Positions 26,469 through 35,076 of a stretch of DNA of 64,000 bases are shown here, piece by piece. Where the stretch lies: assembly GCF_002866065.1 (NCBI RefSeq), contig NZ_LNJZ01000009.1, positions 186,001 to 250,000 of the forward strand, read 5' to 3'. Made by a program: the position numbers and the translations under genes. The first letter of the stretch is position 1; the number at the start of each line of letters is the position of its first letter. The notes beneath the pieces were generated by a model. The model was not told the origin of the DNA and searched no databases. It saw only the letters and a list, made by a program, of their open reading frames with translations. The stretch comes from Thiopseudomonas denitrificans (GTDB lineage Bacteria; Pseudomonadota; Gammaproteobacteria; Pseudomonadales; Pseudomonadaceae).

Positions 26469-28580
26469 TTACCTGAAGGTGCTGATCAATGTATCAAACA
26501 GGCTGCGGGCAACCTGGATGATCTGCGCGGAGGCATTGTAATACTGCTCGAACTGGATCAGCTTGGCCGCCTCTTCGTCCAGGTTGACGCCAGACAGCGA
26601 ATCACGGTTGTCGGTGGCCTGCTTGAGCACCGCATCGGTGGCTATCTCGTCCTGACGCGCCTGGGCAGTCAGCGTTCCGACACGCTCGATGGTATTGCCG
26701 TAGTCGTCGGTGAAGCTCATGCCTGTGCTGATGCCGGACACATTGGCGTCGACCCCAACCACCTGCTTGTTTTGCAGGTCGGCCAGTTTCAGGGCGTTGC
26801 GGTTGTCGGAGACACCATGCTGGTTAAAGCTGACGGAAAAGGTATCGCCGTTTTCCGGACGACCACTCAGGGTCTGGCTGACGGTATAACTCTGAGTCAC
26901 ACCGCCCACACTGACCTGAATGGCATACTCCAGATTGTTGGTCTGGCCGGGAACAAAGGGCAGCGAGCCAATTGTGCCCGGAGCTGCCGCCCCCTCCTGA
27001 GGTACGGAGGTAATAGTCACGCCTGGCGGTAATGGTGTGACGAAATCCATCTGCCCGGTCGCGCTATTGTACTCCAGCCTGATTTCGCCAATGGCTTCCA
27101 CATGTGTTTTGTTTAGGGCGTCGGCAACAAAATTATCCATGGGCAGCATGCCCGGGTTGAGCACCATGTCCACCGAGGGCTGCCCAATGGCCCCGGTTCC
27201 CTTATTCTGCAAATCCGCCTCGCTGCGCAGCGGTGCGGCAAAGGCCAGCTGGTCAGCCTGATCCAGCACACTGGAAATATCCGTAGCGCCGCGCCGGGTA
27301 GGCTGCACCAGAAACTGGTCACCATGGCCCGGGGTTCCCGACATGGTGATGGTAAAGCCCTGGTCACGGCCCTCGGCATCCGCCAGGCTAAGCTCGCCGG
27401 TCACCGGATCAACATTGACTTGCATATTGGCCCCGTCGCTGAGCCGGCGGGCGCTATAGGTGCCACTGGTTTGATCATATTCCAGCCGGTAATCGCTGGT
27501 GGTAAGCAAGCGGGTATTGTGAATGTTCAATGAGCCACTGATATTGCCCACGTTGTCACTCATCGGGCGCACACGCAAGCCGGTCAGCTGCGGGTCGTTG
27601 ATGTCGCCAAACAATGCCGCCCCGACATTGCCCTTGAGGTCCAGCCCCTGGCCCAGTTGACGGTTGATCTCGTCGCTGATGGACAACGCCAGCCGGCCCA
27701 TGGCGTTCAGGGTCGGGTCCAGCACTTCGTCACGGTAACGCACCAGACCACCCATTTCACCACCGGTAACCATGCTGGTGATCGTCTGGCTGGAGCCACC
27801 ACTGACAAAGTTGATATCAAAACGCATCGGGTCGCCGCGCCCCTGCACCACTTCAAGCGAGTTGGCTTTACTGCCCACCACCAGCGGCTGTCCGGAGCCG
27901 ATGAAAACGTTCATGCTGTTGTCGTCCTGCGGTACCACCGTCACACCGATAAAGGTCGACAGCTGGCGGATCGCCTCGTCGCGCTGATCAAGCAGGTCGT
28001 TGGGCGGGTGACCGCTGGAACCGACCTTGGCAATCGCATCGTTGTACTCGGCAATCGACTTGGCCAGACGGTTGATCTGGTCACCGGTGACCACCATCTG
28101 CTTGTTGATGAACTCGTTTTGCGAATTGATATTGTCGTAAATGGTATTGAAACGGCGGGCCAGACCTTCGCTTTCGGCCAGCACCAGCTGACGGGCCGGA
28201 ATATTCGCGGGGTCTTCCGCCGCTGTCTGCATCGCCGAAAAAAATGACTTCAGCGCTGGAGTAATGCCGGTAGTGGTACCGGCCAGCAACGAATCAAGCT
28301 GGTCGATCTGGCTTTTGTAGGCCTTGACGTCACTGTTGAGTGCCGTGCTGGAGCGCAGCTGGGTGGTCAGAAATTCGCTGTAAGTACGACGAATATCGGT
28401 CAGGCTGGTGCCGGAGCCAATAAAGCCTGCGCCGGAAAACTGCGGCGGACGGGTGACCTGCACGGTGTCCTGGCGGCTATAGCCGGGCGTATTGACGTTG
28501 GTGATGTTATGCCCCACCACCGACAGGTTGGTTTTTGCGGCACTCAGACCGGACAGGCCAATGTTGAGTAAGTCAGCCAT
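26469..28580 (-). CDS. flgK: flagellar hook-filament junction protein FlgK (HAP1)
   Basis: 703 residues. It is the first junction protein on the hook. The N terminus MADLLNIGLSGLSAAKTNL..VGHNITNVNTPGYSRQ and the C terminus GVNLDEEAAKLIQFEQYYNASAQIIQVARSLFDTLIS are the standard axial-protein coiled-coil ends. The middle is variable and long, as in Pseudomonas FlgK. It starts 8 bp after flgJ with GAGGTG as ribosome site, so flgJ-flgK form one unit. flgL, normally next, is displaced by about 4 kb. Confidence 0.97.
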   Translation of the reverse strand: MADLLNIGLSGLSAAKTNLSVVGHNITNVNTPGYSRQDTVQVTRPPQFSGAGFIGSGTSLTDIRRTYSEFLTTQLRSSTALNSDVKAYKSQIDQLDSLLAGTTTGITPALKSFFSAMQTAAEDPANIPARQLVLAESEGLARRFNTIYDNINSQNEFINKQMVVTGDQINRLAKSIAEYNDAIAKVGSSGHPPNDLLDQRDEAIRQLSTFIGVTVVPQDDNSMNVFIGSGQPLVVGSKANSLEVVQGRGDPMRFDINFVSGGSSQTITSMVTGGEMGGLVRYRDEVLDPTLNAMGRLALSISDEINRQLGQGLDLKGNVGAALFGDINDPQLTGLRVRPMSDNVGNISGSLNIHNTRLLTTSDYRLEYDQTSGTYSARRLSDGANMQVNVDPVTGELSLADAEGRDQGFTITMSGTPGHGDQFLVQPTRRGATDISSVLDQADQLAFAAPLRSEADLQNKGTGAIGQPSVDMVLNPGMLPMDNFVADALNKTHVEAIGEIRLEYNSATGQMDFVTPLPPGVTITSVPQEGAAAPGTIGSLPFVPGQTNNLEYAIQVSVGGVTQSYTVSQTLSGRPENGDTFSVSFNQHGVSDNRNALKLADLQNKQVVGVDANVSGISTGMSFTDDYGNTIERVGTLTAQARQDEIATDAVLKQATDNRDSLSGVNLDEEAAKLIQFEQYYNASAQIIQVARSLFDTLISTFR

Positions 28581-28588
28581 GGTTCACC

Positions 28589-29794
28589 TCAGGTACGTTC
28601 GGCAATGCTGGGGCCCTGCGCCATGAGCACGGGCTGTTGTTGCTGGATCTGGCGGGCAATGCGGCTGATCTTGGCGGCATAGTCCGGGTCGGTAGCGTAA
28701 CCGGCACGCTGCAGTTCGCGCACATAGTTCTCGGCGTTGCCGGCGGCCTGCAGGGCTTTTTCATAGCGCGGGTTCTGCTGTAAAAAGTTGACATAATCAT
28801 TGAAACTATGGGCAAAAGAGTCGTATTTGCGGAACGAATCGTTCTGTTTGACGAAGCGCCCGTTGATGTATTCAGTGGTGCTGGCATTGGCCGAACGGCC
28901 CTGCCAGCCATGGGATTTGATGCCGAACAAGTTGTAAGAGCTCTCGCCGCCTGCACTGCGCTGCATGCGCTTGCCCCAGCCGGTTTCCAGTGCAGCCTGC
29001 GCCACCAGATACTTGGGGTCCACACCCAGGCGCTGCGCGGCCTGCTCGGCCATCGGCAGCATGGCGGCAACGAACTCTTCCGGCGAGTCAAAGCGTGTTT
29101 TCTGTGTCAACAGGCCCGGCGGTACCGGCAGGCTATCCTTCACCTCGGTGTAGCTGCGCAGGGCCTGTTGCTGTTGCCGCCCGGGCGGGCCAGCGGCAAC
29201 ATCCGTCGTGGCGACGCCCTGTGCCCGGCCTGCCAGCTGGCTTTGCAGCAAACCGGTAAAGCGGCGGAACTTGATATCGCTGGTATCGGCCACGTGCACG
29301 TATTTGGGCTTGTCAGTCACGACGCCAGCACCGGCAGCCGCCTCCACATCAGCTTTGGTGCTGCCATCCGCCGGCTTGCTGCCGGTGGCTTGTCCGGGTA
29401 CCGTTGCCGCCCTGGCGGCATCCGTCGCGCCCAATGCGGTTTTGGCTTCGGCAAAAGGATTGGGGCGCACCTTGCCCTGCTGCATGCCGCTCATCTGGCG
29501 CACCAGCACATCGGCCATACCCATGCCCTTGCCCTGCGACAGGGTCACGGCCATCTGCTGGTCGTACATGTCGCGGTAGGTCTTGCTTTCATTGCTGTTG
29601 AACAGGTCGCTGGCCAGCACATCGTTGGCCGAACGCATGGCTTTCATCATTTCGCCAATAAACAGCGACTCGAATTCCTGCGCGACCTGGCGCAGGTTGG
29701 CTTCGCTATCGCGTCCCTCGCCGACTTTCAGTTTTTGCAGCCGGTTCAGGTCGGTATATGTGCTCTGGACAGCCGTATTATTGGGCAGTTGCAT
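28589..29794 (-). CDS. flgJ: FlgJ, flagellar rod assembly factor and peptidoglycan hydrolase
   Basis: 401 residues. The N-terminal domain (about residues 30-110, QEFESLFIGEMMKAMRSAN, YRDMYDQQMAV) caps the rod; a linker rich in Ala/Gly/Gln follows; the C-terminal GH73 glucosaminidase domain opens the cell wall for the rod. The catalytic Glu is residue 270 in AALETGWGK, followed by SYNLFGIKSHGWQG and EYINGRFVKQNDSFRKY. The start at 29794 was chosen by GAGG spacing and the FlgJ-like N terminus. A sigma-54 box lies about 75 bp upstream, so flgJK can be transcribed without flgF-I, which are not in the window. Confidence 0.96.
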   Translation of the reverse strand: MQLPNNTAVQSTYTDLNRLQKLKVGEGRDSEANLRQVAQEFESLFIGEMMKAMRSANDVLASDLFNSNESKTYRDMYDQQMAVTLSQGKGMGMADVLVRQMSGMQQGKVRPNPFAEAKTALGATDAARAATVPGQATGSKPADGSTKADVEAAAGAGVVTDKPKYVHVADTSDIKFRRFTGLLQSQLAGRAQGVATTDVAAGPPGRQQQQALRSYTEVKDSLPVPPGLLTQKTRFDSPEEFVAAMLPMAEQAAQRLGVDPKYLVAQAALETGWGKRMQRSAGGESSYNLFGIKSHGWQGRSANASTTEYINGRFVKQNDSFRKYDSFAHSFNDYVNFLQQNPRYEKALQAAGNAENYVRELQRAGYATDPDYAAKISRIARQIQQQQPVLMAQGPSIAERT

Positions 29795-29867
29795 GGCCTT
29801 GACCTCGTGATTCCCGGACTGGAGCGATAACGCTTTTTTGACTCCAGCCACATTTGGGCAAGATCAA

Positions 29868-29883
29868 AGCAATAAGCGTGCCG
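29868..29883 (-). promoter_or_regulatory. sigma-54 (RpoN) promoter for flgJK
   Basis: On the minus strand CGGCACGCTTATTGCT fits the -24/-12 consensus TGGCACG-N4-TTGCW, with the invariant GG and GC exactly 10 bp apart. It is about 75 bp before the flgJ start. RpoN/FleQ control of hook genes is known in Pseudomonas. Confidence 0.8.
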
Positions 29884-29927
29884 ACTTACCAGCCAGGGTA
29901 AAACAGGTCACAACCCGGCAAACCGGC

Positions 29928-30752
29928 TCAGCCTGATCCGGCAACCACCGAAGCTTCTGCCGAAACATCCGCCGGACGCCTCTTGCCGGCAACGATGGCA
30001 TCCAGCACCCGTGCGGCCGCCACCAGGCCAAAGGTTGCGGTTACCGTCATGGCCGCACCAAAGCCACCGGCACAGTCCAGCTTGACGCCCTCGCCAATAA
30101 AGCCCTTTTCATGACACACCTGGCCATCCGGGGTCGGATAGCGCAGCTGTTCGCTGGAAAACACGCAAGGCACGCCGAAGTTCTTCTTCGGCGTGCGGGT
30201 AAAGCCATAGTCCTTTTTCAGCCGCGAGCGCACGCGGGCCGCCAGCGGATCATGGAACGTCTTGTTCAGGTCGGCAACCTGCACCTGCGTCGGATCAATC
30301 TGCCCGCCCGCACCTCCGGTGGTGATCAGCGCAATCTTGCGCCGCCGGCACCAGGCAATCAGCGCTACCTTGGCAGCCAGGCTGTCGATACAGTCAATCA
30401 CATGATCAAGCCGCTCATGCAGCAGCTCGCCCAGGTTATCTTCGGTCAGAAAATCAGCCACGGCATGCACCTGGCAGGCCGGGTTGATCGCCAGCAAGCG
30501 CCCGGCCATGGCGTCCACCTTGAGCTGGCCGACAGTGCTGCCCAGGGTATGTACCTGCCGGTTGGTATTGGTCACGCAAATATCGTCCAGGTCAATCAGG
30601 GTGATTTCGCCAACCCCGGAGCGCACCAGCGCTTCGGCTGCCCACGAGCCCACCCCGCCAATTCCGACCACCGCCACATGGGCCTGCTGCAAGCGCTGCA
30701 GCCCCTGCACCCCATACAAACGGGCAATACCGCCAAATCGTTGTGTTTCCAT
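29928..30752 (-). CDS. tcdA: tRNA threonylcarbamoyladenosine dehydratase TcdA (CsdL/YgdL)
   Basis: 274 residues, E1-like fold. TcdA uses ATP to cyclise t6A37 to ct6A in ANN-decoding tRNAs. The nucleotide-binding loop is VAVVGIGGVGSWAAEALVRSG, the adenylation core is LIDLDDICVTNTNRQ, and the family-specific segments CIDSLAAKVALIAWC, TTGGAGGQIDPTQ and the C-terminal YGFTRTPKKNFGVPCVFSSE are present. The gene begins with METQRFGGIARLYG at 30752. It is divergent from the pilSR region. No csd genes are beside it. Confidence 0.94.
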   Translation of the reverse strand: METQRFGGIARLYGVQGLQRLQQAHVAVVGIGGVGSWAAEALVRSGVGEITLIDLDDICVTNTNRQVHTLGSTVGQLKVDAMAGRLLAINPACQVHAVADFLTEDNLGELLHERLDHVIDCIDSLAAKVALIAWCRRRKIALITTGGAGGQIDPTQVQVADLNKTFHDPLAARVRSRLKKDYGFTRTPKKNFGVPCVFSSEQLRYPTPDGQVCHEKGFIGEGVKLDCAGGFGAAMTVTATFGLVAAARVLDAIVAGKRRPADVSAEASVVAGSG

Positions 30753-31016
30753 GCCTGTTTCCGAAAAATTTTGCGCAGTTTAACAAAGCGGCCAGCGCTT
30801 TCGTGATTTGCAGGCACAAAAAGCAGCGTGGATGAAAGCACCGGAACTCCCTGCCGAACCGCCACTGCCCCGCCATCACAACAACAGCCGGCCCGGTTTT
30901 GCAGCCCCCGGACATGGACAAAGCAGCCTTCTTGTGCGCCCCGCTGCAGTTTCTTTGCCCGCTACCGCTGCTGCAGGTAAACTTGGCCACTATCTTTTCA
31001 ACAACCGGAATCCCGC

Positions 31017-31250
31017 ATGGGCATCTCTCGTCTTGTCATCCTCGGCCTGCTGGCACTGGCCGGCTGGTGGCTATGGAAAAAAGTCAAACAGCTGTCTGCC
31101 GAACAGGCCCGCGAGCGCCTGTCGCAAGCAACGCCGATGGTATGCTGTGAACACTGCCGCCTGCATTTGCCCGAGCCCGATGCCATTCGCCACCAGAACC
31201 GCTGGTACTGCAGCCGGGCCCATGCCAAGGCCGGACCCGGCCAGCCATGA
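31017..31250 (+). CDS. PP0621-family small membrane protein
   Basis: 77 residues: one N-terminal membrane helix (LVILGLLALAGWWLW), then a small cysteine-rich tail with CCEHC and WYCSRAH that looks like a treble-clef/TRASH-type zinc site. The family is typically encoded directly before pilS in Pseudomonas. It overlaps pilS by 4 bp (ATGA) and is therefore likely co-translated. Its function is not known; a modulatory role in the PilS membrane complex is conjecture from position. Confidence 0.85.
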   Translation: MGISRLVILGLLALAGWWLWKKVKQLSAEQARERLSQATPMVCCEHCRLHLPEPDAIRHQNRWYCSRAHAKAGPGQP

Positions 31251-32848
31251 CCGGTAACGAACTCGCCCTGCTGGGCCAGGCCGGCCAGCGTGCCCTGCGT
31301 CTGTACCATCTGTATCGCCTGCTGATCGGCCTGTCGCTGGTGTTGCTGGTGTCCAGCAGCCTGGAAAACCACCTGTTTAACATCACTCACGACCGGCTGT
31401 TCATCACGGCCAGCTGGGGCTACCTGATCTTCAACACCCTGGTCAGCCTGGCCATGCCGCGGGCCGACCGGCTCGCCCCGCTGTTTGTCCTCGCCCTTAC
31501 CGACATTCTGCTGCTCAGCCTGATCTACTATGCCGCCGGCGGCGCCACCAGCGGCATCGGCAACCTGATCGTGGTCTCGGTTGCGGTCGCCAATATACTG
31601 CTCTATCGCAACATCGGCCTGCTGATTGCCGCCGTCGGCGCCGCCGGCATCATCTATCTGGCCTTCTACCTCAGCCTCAGCCAGCCGGAAGCCTCCGGCC
31701 AGTTCATGCAGGCCGGAATCCTTGGCACCCTGTGCTTTGCCGCCGCCATGGGCGTACAAGCGCTCAGCCGCAAGCTGCTGGTCAGCCAGCAACTGCTGCA
31801 ACAGCAGGCATCCACCGTTGCCAACCTGGAAGCGCTCAACGCCGCAATCATCGAGCGCATGCGCACCGGCATCCTGGTACTCAACGAAAACTTCCAGGTG
31901 CTGCAGGCTAACCAGGCCGCCCATACCATGCTGGAAAGCCGCTACCTGCTCGCCCTGGACCTGAAGGGCTACTTTCCGCCACTGATCAACACCTACCAGG
32001 CCTGGCAAAAAAACCCCGCCATCATGCCCGGCCCGGTGCAGTTTTCCGCGCAAAGCCCGCAGCTGCAGCCAGGTTTCGTGATTCACCGGCACAACAACGA
32101 ACAGCAGCTACTGGTATTTCTGGAAGACACCAAATACCACAACCAGCAAGCCCAGCAGCTGAAGCTGGCCTCGCTGGGCCGCCTGGCCGCCGGCATCGCC
32201 CATGAAATCCGCAACCCGCTCGGTGCCATCAGCCATGCCGCCCAGCTGCTCGGCGAGTCCGACACACTCAACCGTGCCGACATGCGCCTGAGCCAGATCA
32301 TCCAGGAGCAGACCAGGCGCCTGAATCACGTCATCGAAAACGTGCTGCAACTGTCACGCCAGCAAAAAACCGAGCCTCAGCTGCTCGATCTGAAATACTG
32401 GGTACACCGCTACGTCACCTCCTACCGGGAAAGCGCCGCCCCCGGCCACCTGCTCAAGCTGGAAGTGGCCGGCAACCACCTGAACACCCGCATGGACCCC
32501 CATCAGCTCACCCAGGTGCTCGACAATCTGGTAACCAACGCCATGCGTTACACCAGCGAGCACAACGGCAAGCGCACGGTTGAAATCATCCTGTTCCGCC
32601 ACCACAGCCTGTTGTTGCCGGTACTGGAAATCCGCGACACCGGTCCCGGCGTGCCGGTGGCCGAACAGGACGCACTGTTCGAGCCGTTCTTCACTACCGA
32701 CAAGCAGGGCACCGGCCTTGGCCTATACATCGCCCGCGAACTGTGTGAAAGCAATCAGGCCCGCCTCGATTATGTCGCACGCCCCGGGCTGGGCGCCTGC
32801 TTCCGCATCACCTTTGCCCACCCGAAAAGCTCTGGTTTACAAAAATGA
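31247..32848 (+). CDS. pilS: sensor histidine kinase PilS
   Basis: 533 residues. PilS senses pilin levels in the membrane and controls PilR, the activator of pilA. Six hydrophobic helices lie within the first ~190 residues, then a PAS-like region (about 195-300). The phosphoacceptor is His 319 in AAGIAHEIRNPLGAI, the position known for P. aeruginosa PilS. The ATPase domain has N-box DNLVTNAMRY, G1 IRDTGPGVP, F box FEPFFTT and G2 GTGLGLYIA. Its start overlaps the PP0621 gene and its stop overlaps pilR, so all three are coupled. pilA itself is not in the window. Confidence 0.95.
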   Translation: MTGNELALLGQAGQRALRLYHLYRLLIGLSLVLLVSSSLENHLFNITHDRLFITASWGYLIFNTLVSLAMPRADRLAPLFVLALTDILLLSLIYYAAGGATSGIGNLIVVSVAVANILLYRNIGLLIAAVGAAGIIYLAFYLSLSQPEASGQFMQAGILGTLCFAAAMGVQALSRKLLVSQQLLQQQASTVANLEALNAAIIERMRTGILVLNENFQVLQANQAAHTMLESRYLLALDLKGYFPPLINTYQAWQKNPAIMPGPVQFSAQSPQLQPGFVIHRHNNEQQLLVFLEDTKYHNQQAQQLKLASLGRLAAGIAHEIRNPLGAISHAAQLLGESDTLNRADMRLSQIIQEQTRRLNHVIENVLQLSRQQKTEPQLLDLKYWVHRYVTSYRESAAPGHLLKLEVAGNHLNTRMDPHQLTQVLDNLVTNAMRYTSEHNGKRTVEIILFRHHSLLLPVLEIRDTGPGVPVAEQDALFEPFFTTDKQGTGLGLYIARELCESNQARLDYVARPGLGACFRITFAHPKSSGLQK

Positions 32849-34200
32849 ACGCCCAAACCGTACTGATCATTGACGACGAGCCGGACATCCGCGAGCTGCT
32901 GGAAATCACCCTGCTGCGCATGGGGCTGGAAACCGCCAGCGCCAGCAATGCCGGTGAAGCCTATGCAGCCCTGCAGGCCCGCCCCTATGACCTATGCCTG
33001 ACCGACATGCGCCTGCCCGACGGCAATGGCCTGGACATCATTACCCATGCCCAGCAGCACCACCCGCACATGCCGATCGCCATGATCACCGCCTATGGCT
33101 GCATCGAAACCGCCACCCAGGCACTGAAAGCCGGTGCCTTCGACTTCATCACCAAACCCATGGACCTGAAGCGCCTGCGCGAGCTGGTGCAAAGCGCCCT
33201 GCAACAGTCTGCCAGGCAGGCATCCGCCGTCAACCACGACAATCCGCTGCTGGGCGACTCGGTTCCCATGCAACAGCTACGCCAGCAAATCGACAAACTG
33301 GCACGCAGCCTGGCACCGGTACACATCAGCGGCGAGTCCGGTACCGGCAAGGAAGTGGTCGCCCGCGAGATTCACCAGCACGGCAATCGCGCCAACCTGC
33401 CCTTTGTGCCGGTCAACTGCGGCGCGATTCCGGCCGAACTGATGGAAAGCGAATTCTTCGGCCACAAGAAGGGCAGCTTCACTGGCGCCCATGACAACAA
33501 GCCCGGCCTGTTCCAGGCCGCCCACGGCGGCAGCCTGTTCCTGGACGAGGTTGCCGACCTGCCGCTGCACATGCAGGTCAAACTGTTGCGCGCCTTGCAG
33601 GAAAAAGCCGTACGCCCGCTCGGCAGCCAGCAAGAGCTGCCGGTGGACGTGCGCATCCTCAGCGCCACCCACAAGGACCTGGCCGCCGAAGTCGCTGCCG
33701 GCCGCTTCCGCCAGGACCTCTACTACCGCCTCAATGTCATCGAGGTGCGGGTACCGTCGCTGCGCGAGCGCGGTGACGATGTCCTGCTGCTGGCCCGGGT
33801 CTTCCTGCAACGCCTGTGCGCCGGCAACCGCCCCGTACGCCTCAGCCCGGAAGCGCTGGACACCCTGCGCCAGCACGATTTCCCCGGCAACGTGCGCGAG
33901 CTGGAAAACATGCTGGAGCGGGCCTACACCCTGTGCGACCACGACCTGATCCGCCCGCACGACCTGCAACTGCAGGGCGGTCGCCCGCTCCACGACCCGG
34001 TTGCCCACAGCGGCCCGGCAATCAGCGAAGTACCCGGCCTGCCCGTCCACAGCCGTACTGACCGGCTGGAACAGGCCGAACGCACCCTGCTGCAACTCAC
34101 ACTGGAACAGACCGGCCACGACCACAAGGCCGCGGCTACACAGCTGGGCCTGAGCCTGCGTTCGCTGCGCTATCGCCTGCGCACCCTCGGTATTGATTAA
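32845..34200 (+). CDS. pilR: sigma-54-dependent response regulator PilR
   Basis: 451 residues. The receiver domain has phosphoacceptor Asp 54 (CLTDMRLP), conserved DDE near residue 10 and a late KPM lysine. The AAA+ domain has Walker A GESGTGKE from residue 163, the sigma-54 contact loop GSFTGA at about 210-215, and GGSLFLDEVADLP as Walker B. A Fis-type helix-turn-helix (HKAAATQLGLSLRSLRYRLRTLGI) ends the protein. The 4-bp overlap with pilS shows coupling. It activates the pilin promoter with RpoN; it may also influence flagellar genes, as described in P. aeruginosa. Confidence 0.96.
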   Translation: MNAQTVLIIDDEPDIRELLEITLLRMGLETASASNAGEAYAALQARPYDLCLTDMRLPDGNGLDIITHAQQHHPHMPIAMITAYGCIETATQALKAGAFDFITKPMDLKRLRELVQSALQQSARQASAVNHDNPLLGDSVPMQQLRQQIDKLARSLAPVHISGESGTGKEVVAREIHQHGNRANLPFVPVNCGAIPAELMESEFFGHKKGSFTGAHDNKPGLFQAAHGGSLFLDEVADLPLHMQVKLLRALQEKAVRPLGSQQELPVDVRILSATHKDLAAEVAAGRFRQDLYYRLNVIEVRVPSLRERGDDVLLLARVFLQRLCAGNRPVRLSPEALDTLRQHDFPGNVRELENMLERAYTLCDHDLIRPHDLQLQGGRPLHDPVAHSGPAISEVPGLPVHSRTDRLEQAERTLLQLTLEQTGHDHKAAATQLGLSLRSLRYRLRTLGID

Positions 34201-34209
34201 GGAGGCCCC

Positions 34210-34647
34210 ATGGCCCGACACGATTTCCGCTACACCCTGCTGGCCCCCCAGCACACCCTGATCGAATGCCGCTCGCTCAAGCCCGGCCAGTACCAGGTCA
34301 CCGGCAACGGCGGTCACATTCAGCCCGGCGACACCCTGGTGGTCAGCCTCAAGGGCAGCCGCGACCTCAGCATGGAGCTTGAGGTGCGCAGCGTGCGCCA
34401 TCTGATCAACCCGCCCGGCCAGTGGACCGCCACCGCCAGCGGCCCGGCCTTCAAGGAACTGGAAATCCACGACTGGCAGGTACAGTGCGACGGCTGCGGC
34501 AGCCTGCTGCAGCTTGAATTCGCCGTGGATGCGGCGCTGGGCAAAGATGCCCGCGTACCGGCTGCCGAAGCCCGTCTGCAGGAGCTGGGCTGGGCCAACC
34601 ACCATGGCCGCCACCTGTGCCGCCAGTGCCGCCAGCAGGAGGCCTGA
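34210..34647 (+). CDS. hypothetical protein with paired CxxC motifs
   Basis: 145 residues, function not recognised. It starts 10 bp after pilR behind AGGAGG. The first two thirds look beta-rich (RYTLLAPQHTLIECRSLKPGQYQVTGNGG...GDTLVVSLKG), and the last third carries CDGCG and HLCRQC, spaced about 50 residues apart, which together could form a zinc ribbon. There is no signal peptide or membrane helix, so it should be cytoplasmic. Position after pilSR and before the META lipoprotein suggests co-transcription but not a known role. Confidence 0.75.
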   Translation: MARHDFRYTLLAPQHTLIECRSLKPGQYQVTGNGGHIQPGDTLVVSLKGSRDLSMELEVRSVRHLINPPGQWTATASGPAFKELEIHDWQVQCDGCGSLLQLEFAVDAALGKDARVPAAEARLQELGWANHHGRHLCRQCRQQEA

Positions 34648-34649
34648 AC

Positions 34650-35066
34650 ATGAAAACCGCCATCTCCCTGCTGGCCGGTCTCGGTCTGCTGACTGGCTGC
34701 AGCCTGTCGGGCGGCCAGCCACAGCTGCAAACCGGCGATGAATATATCGTCGAATGGATCGACGAGCGCCCGCTGATCGACCGCAGTCATCTGACCCTGC
34801 AACTGGATGCCCAGCAGCAGCGCGCTCACGGTTTTGCCGGCTGCAACCAGTGGTTCGGCAGCTACCAGCTCAACGGCAACCAGCTGAGCATCAGCAACAT
34901 CGCCAGCACCCGCAAGGCCTGTGCGCCTTCCCTGATGGAGCAGGAAAACCGCTATCTGCAGGCCCTGCCGCAAGTCGAGCGCTGGGATTTTTCCGAACAC
35001 GGCCAGCTGCAGCTCTGGCCCGCCGAGGGCGCACCCATCCGTCTCTGGCCCCGGGATAATTACTAA
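34650..35066 (+). CDS. META-domain (HslJ-like) lipoprotein
   Basis: 138 residues. The N terminus is a lipoprotein signal with lipobox LLTGC (lipidated Cys near residue 17). The mature part fits the META/HslJ domain: [66 protein letters not shown], with the two cysteines GCNQW and KACAP that usually pair. The start at 34650 has AGGAGG spaced 7 nt. It starts 2 bp after the upstream gene. HslJ-type proteins are linked with stress or antibiotic tolerance; the exact activity is unknown. Confidence 0.85.
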   Translation: MKTAISLLAGLGLLTGCSLSGGQPQLQTGDEYIVEWIDERPLIDRSHLTLQLDAQQQRAHGFAGCNQWFGSYQLNGNQLSISNIASTRKACAPSLMEQENRYLQALPQVERWDFSEHGQLQLWPAEGAPIRLWPRDNY

Positions 35067-35076
35067 AAGGAACAGC

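Noticed and set aside
33277..34722. 481-codon minus-strand ORF
   Set aside because: Antisense to pilR and the downstream gene; composition reflects GC-rich third positions of real genes.
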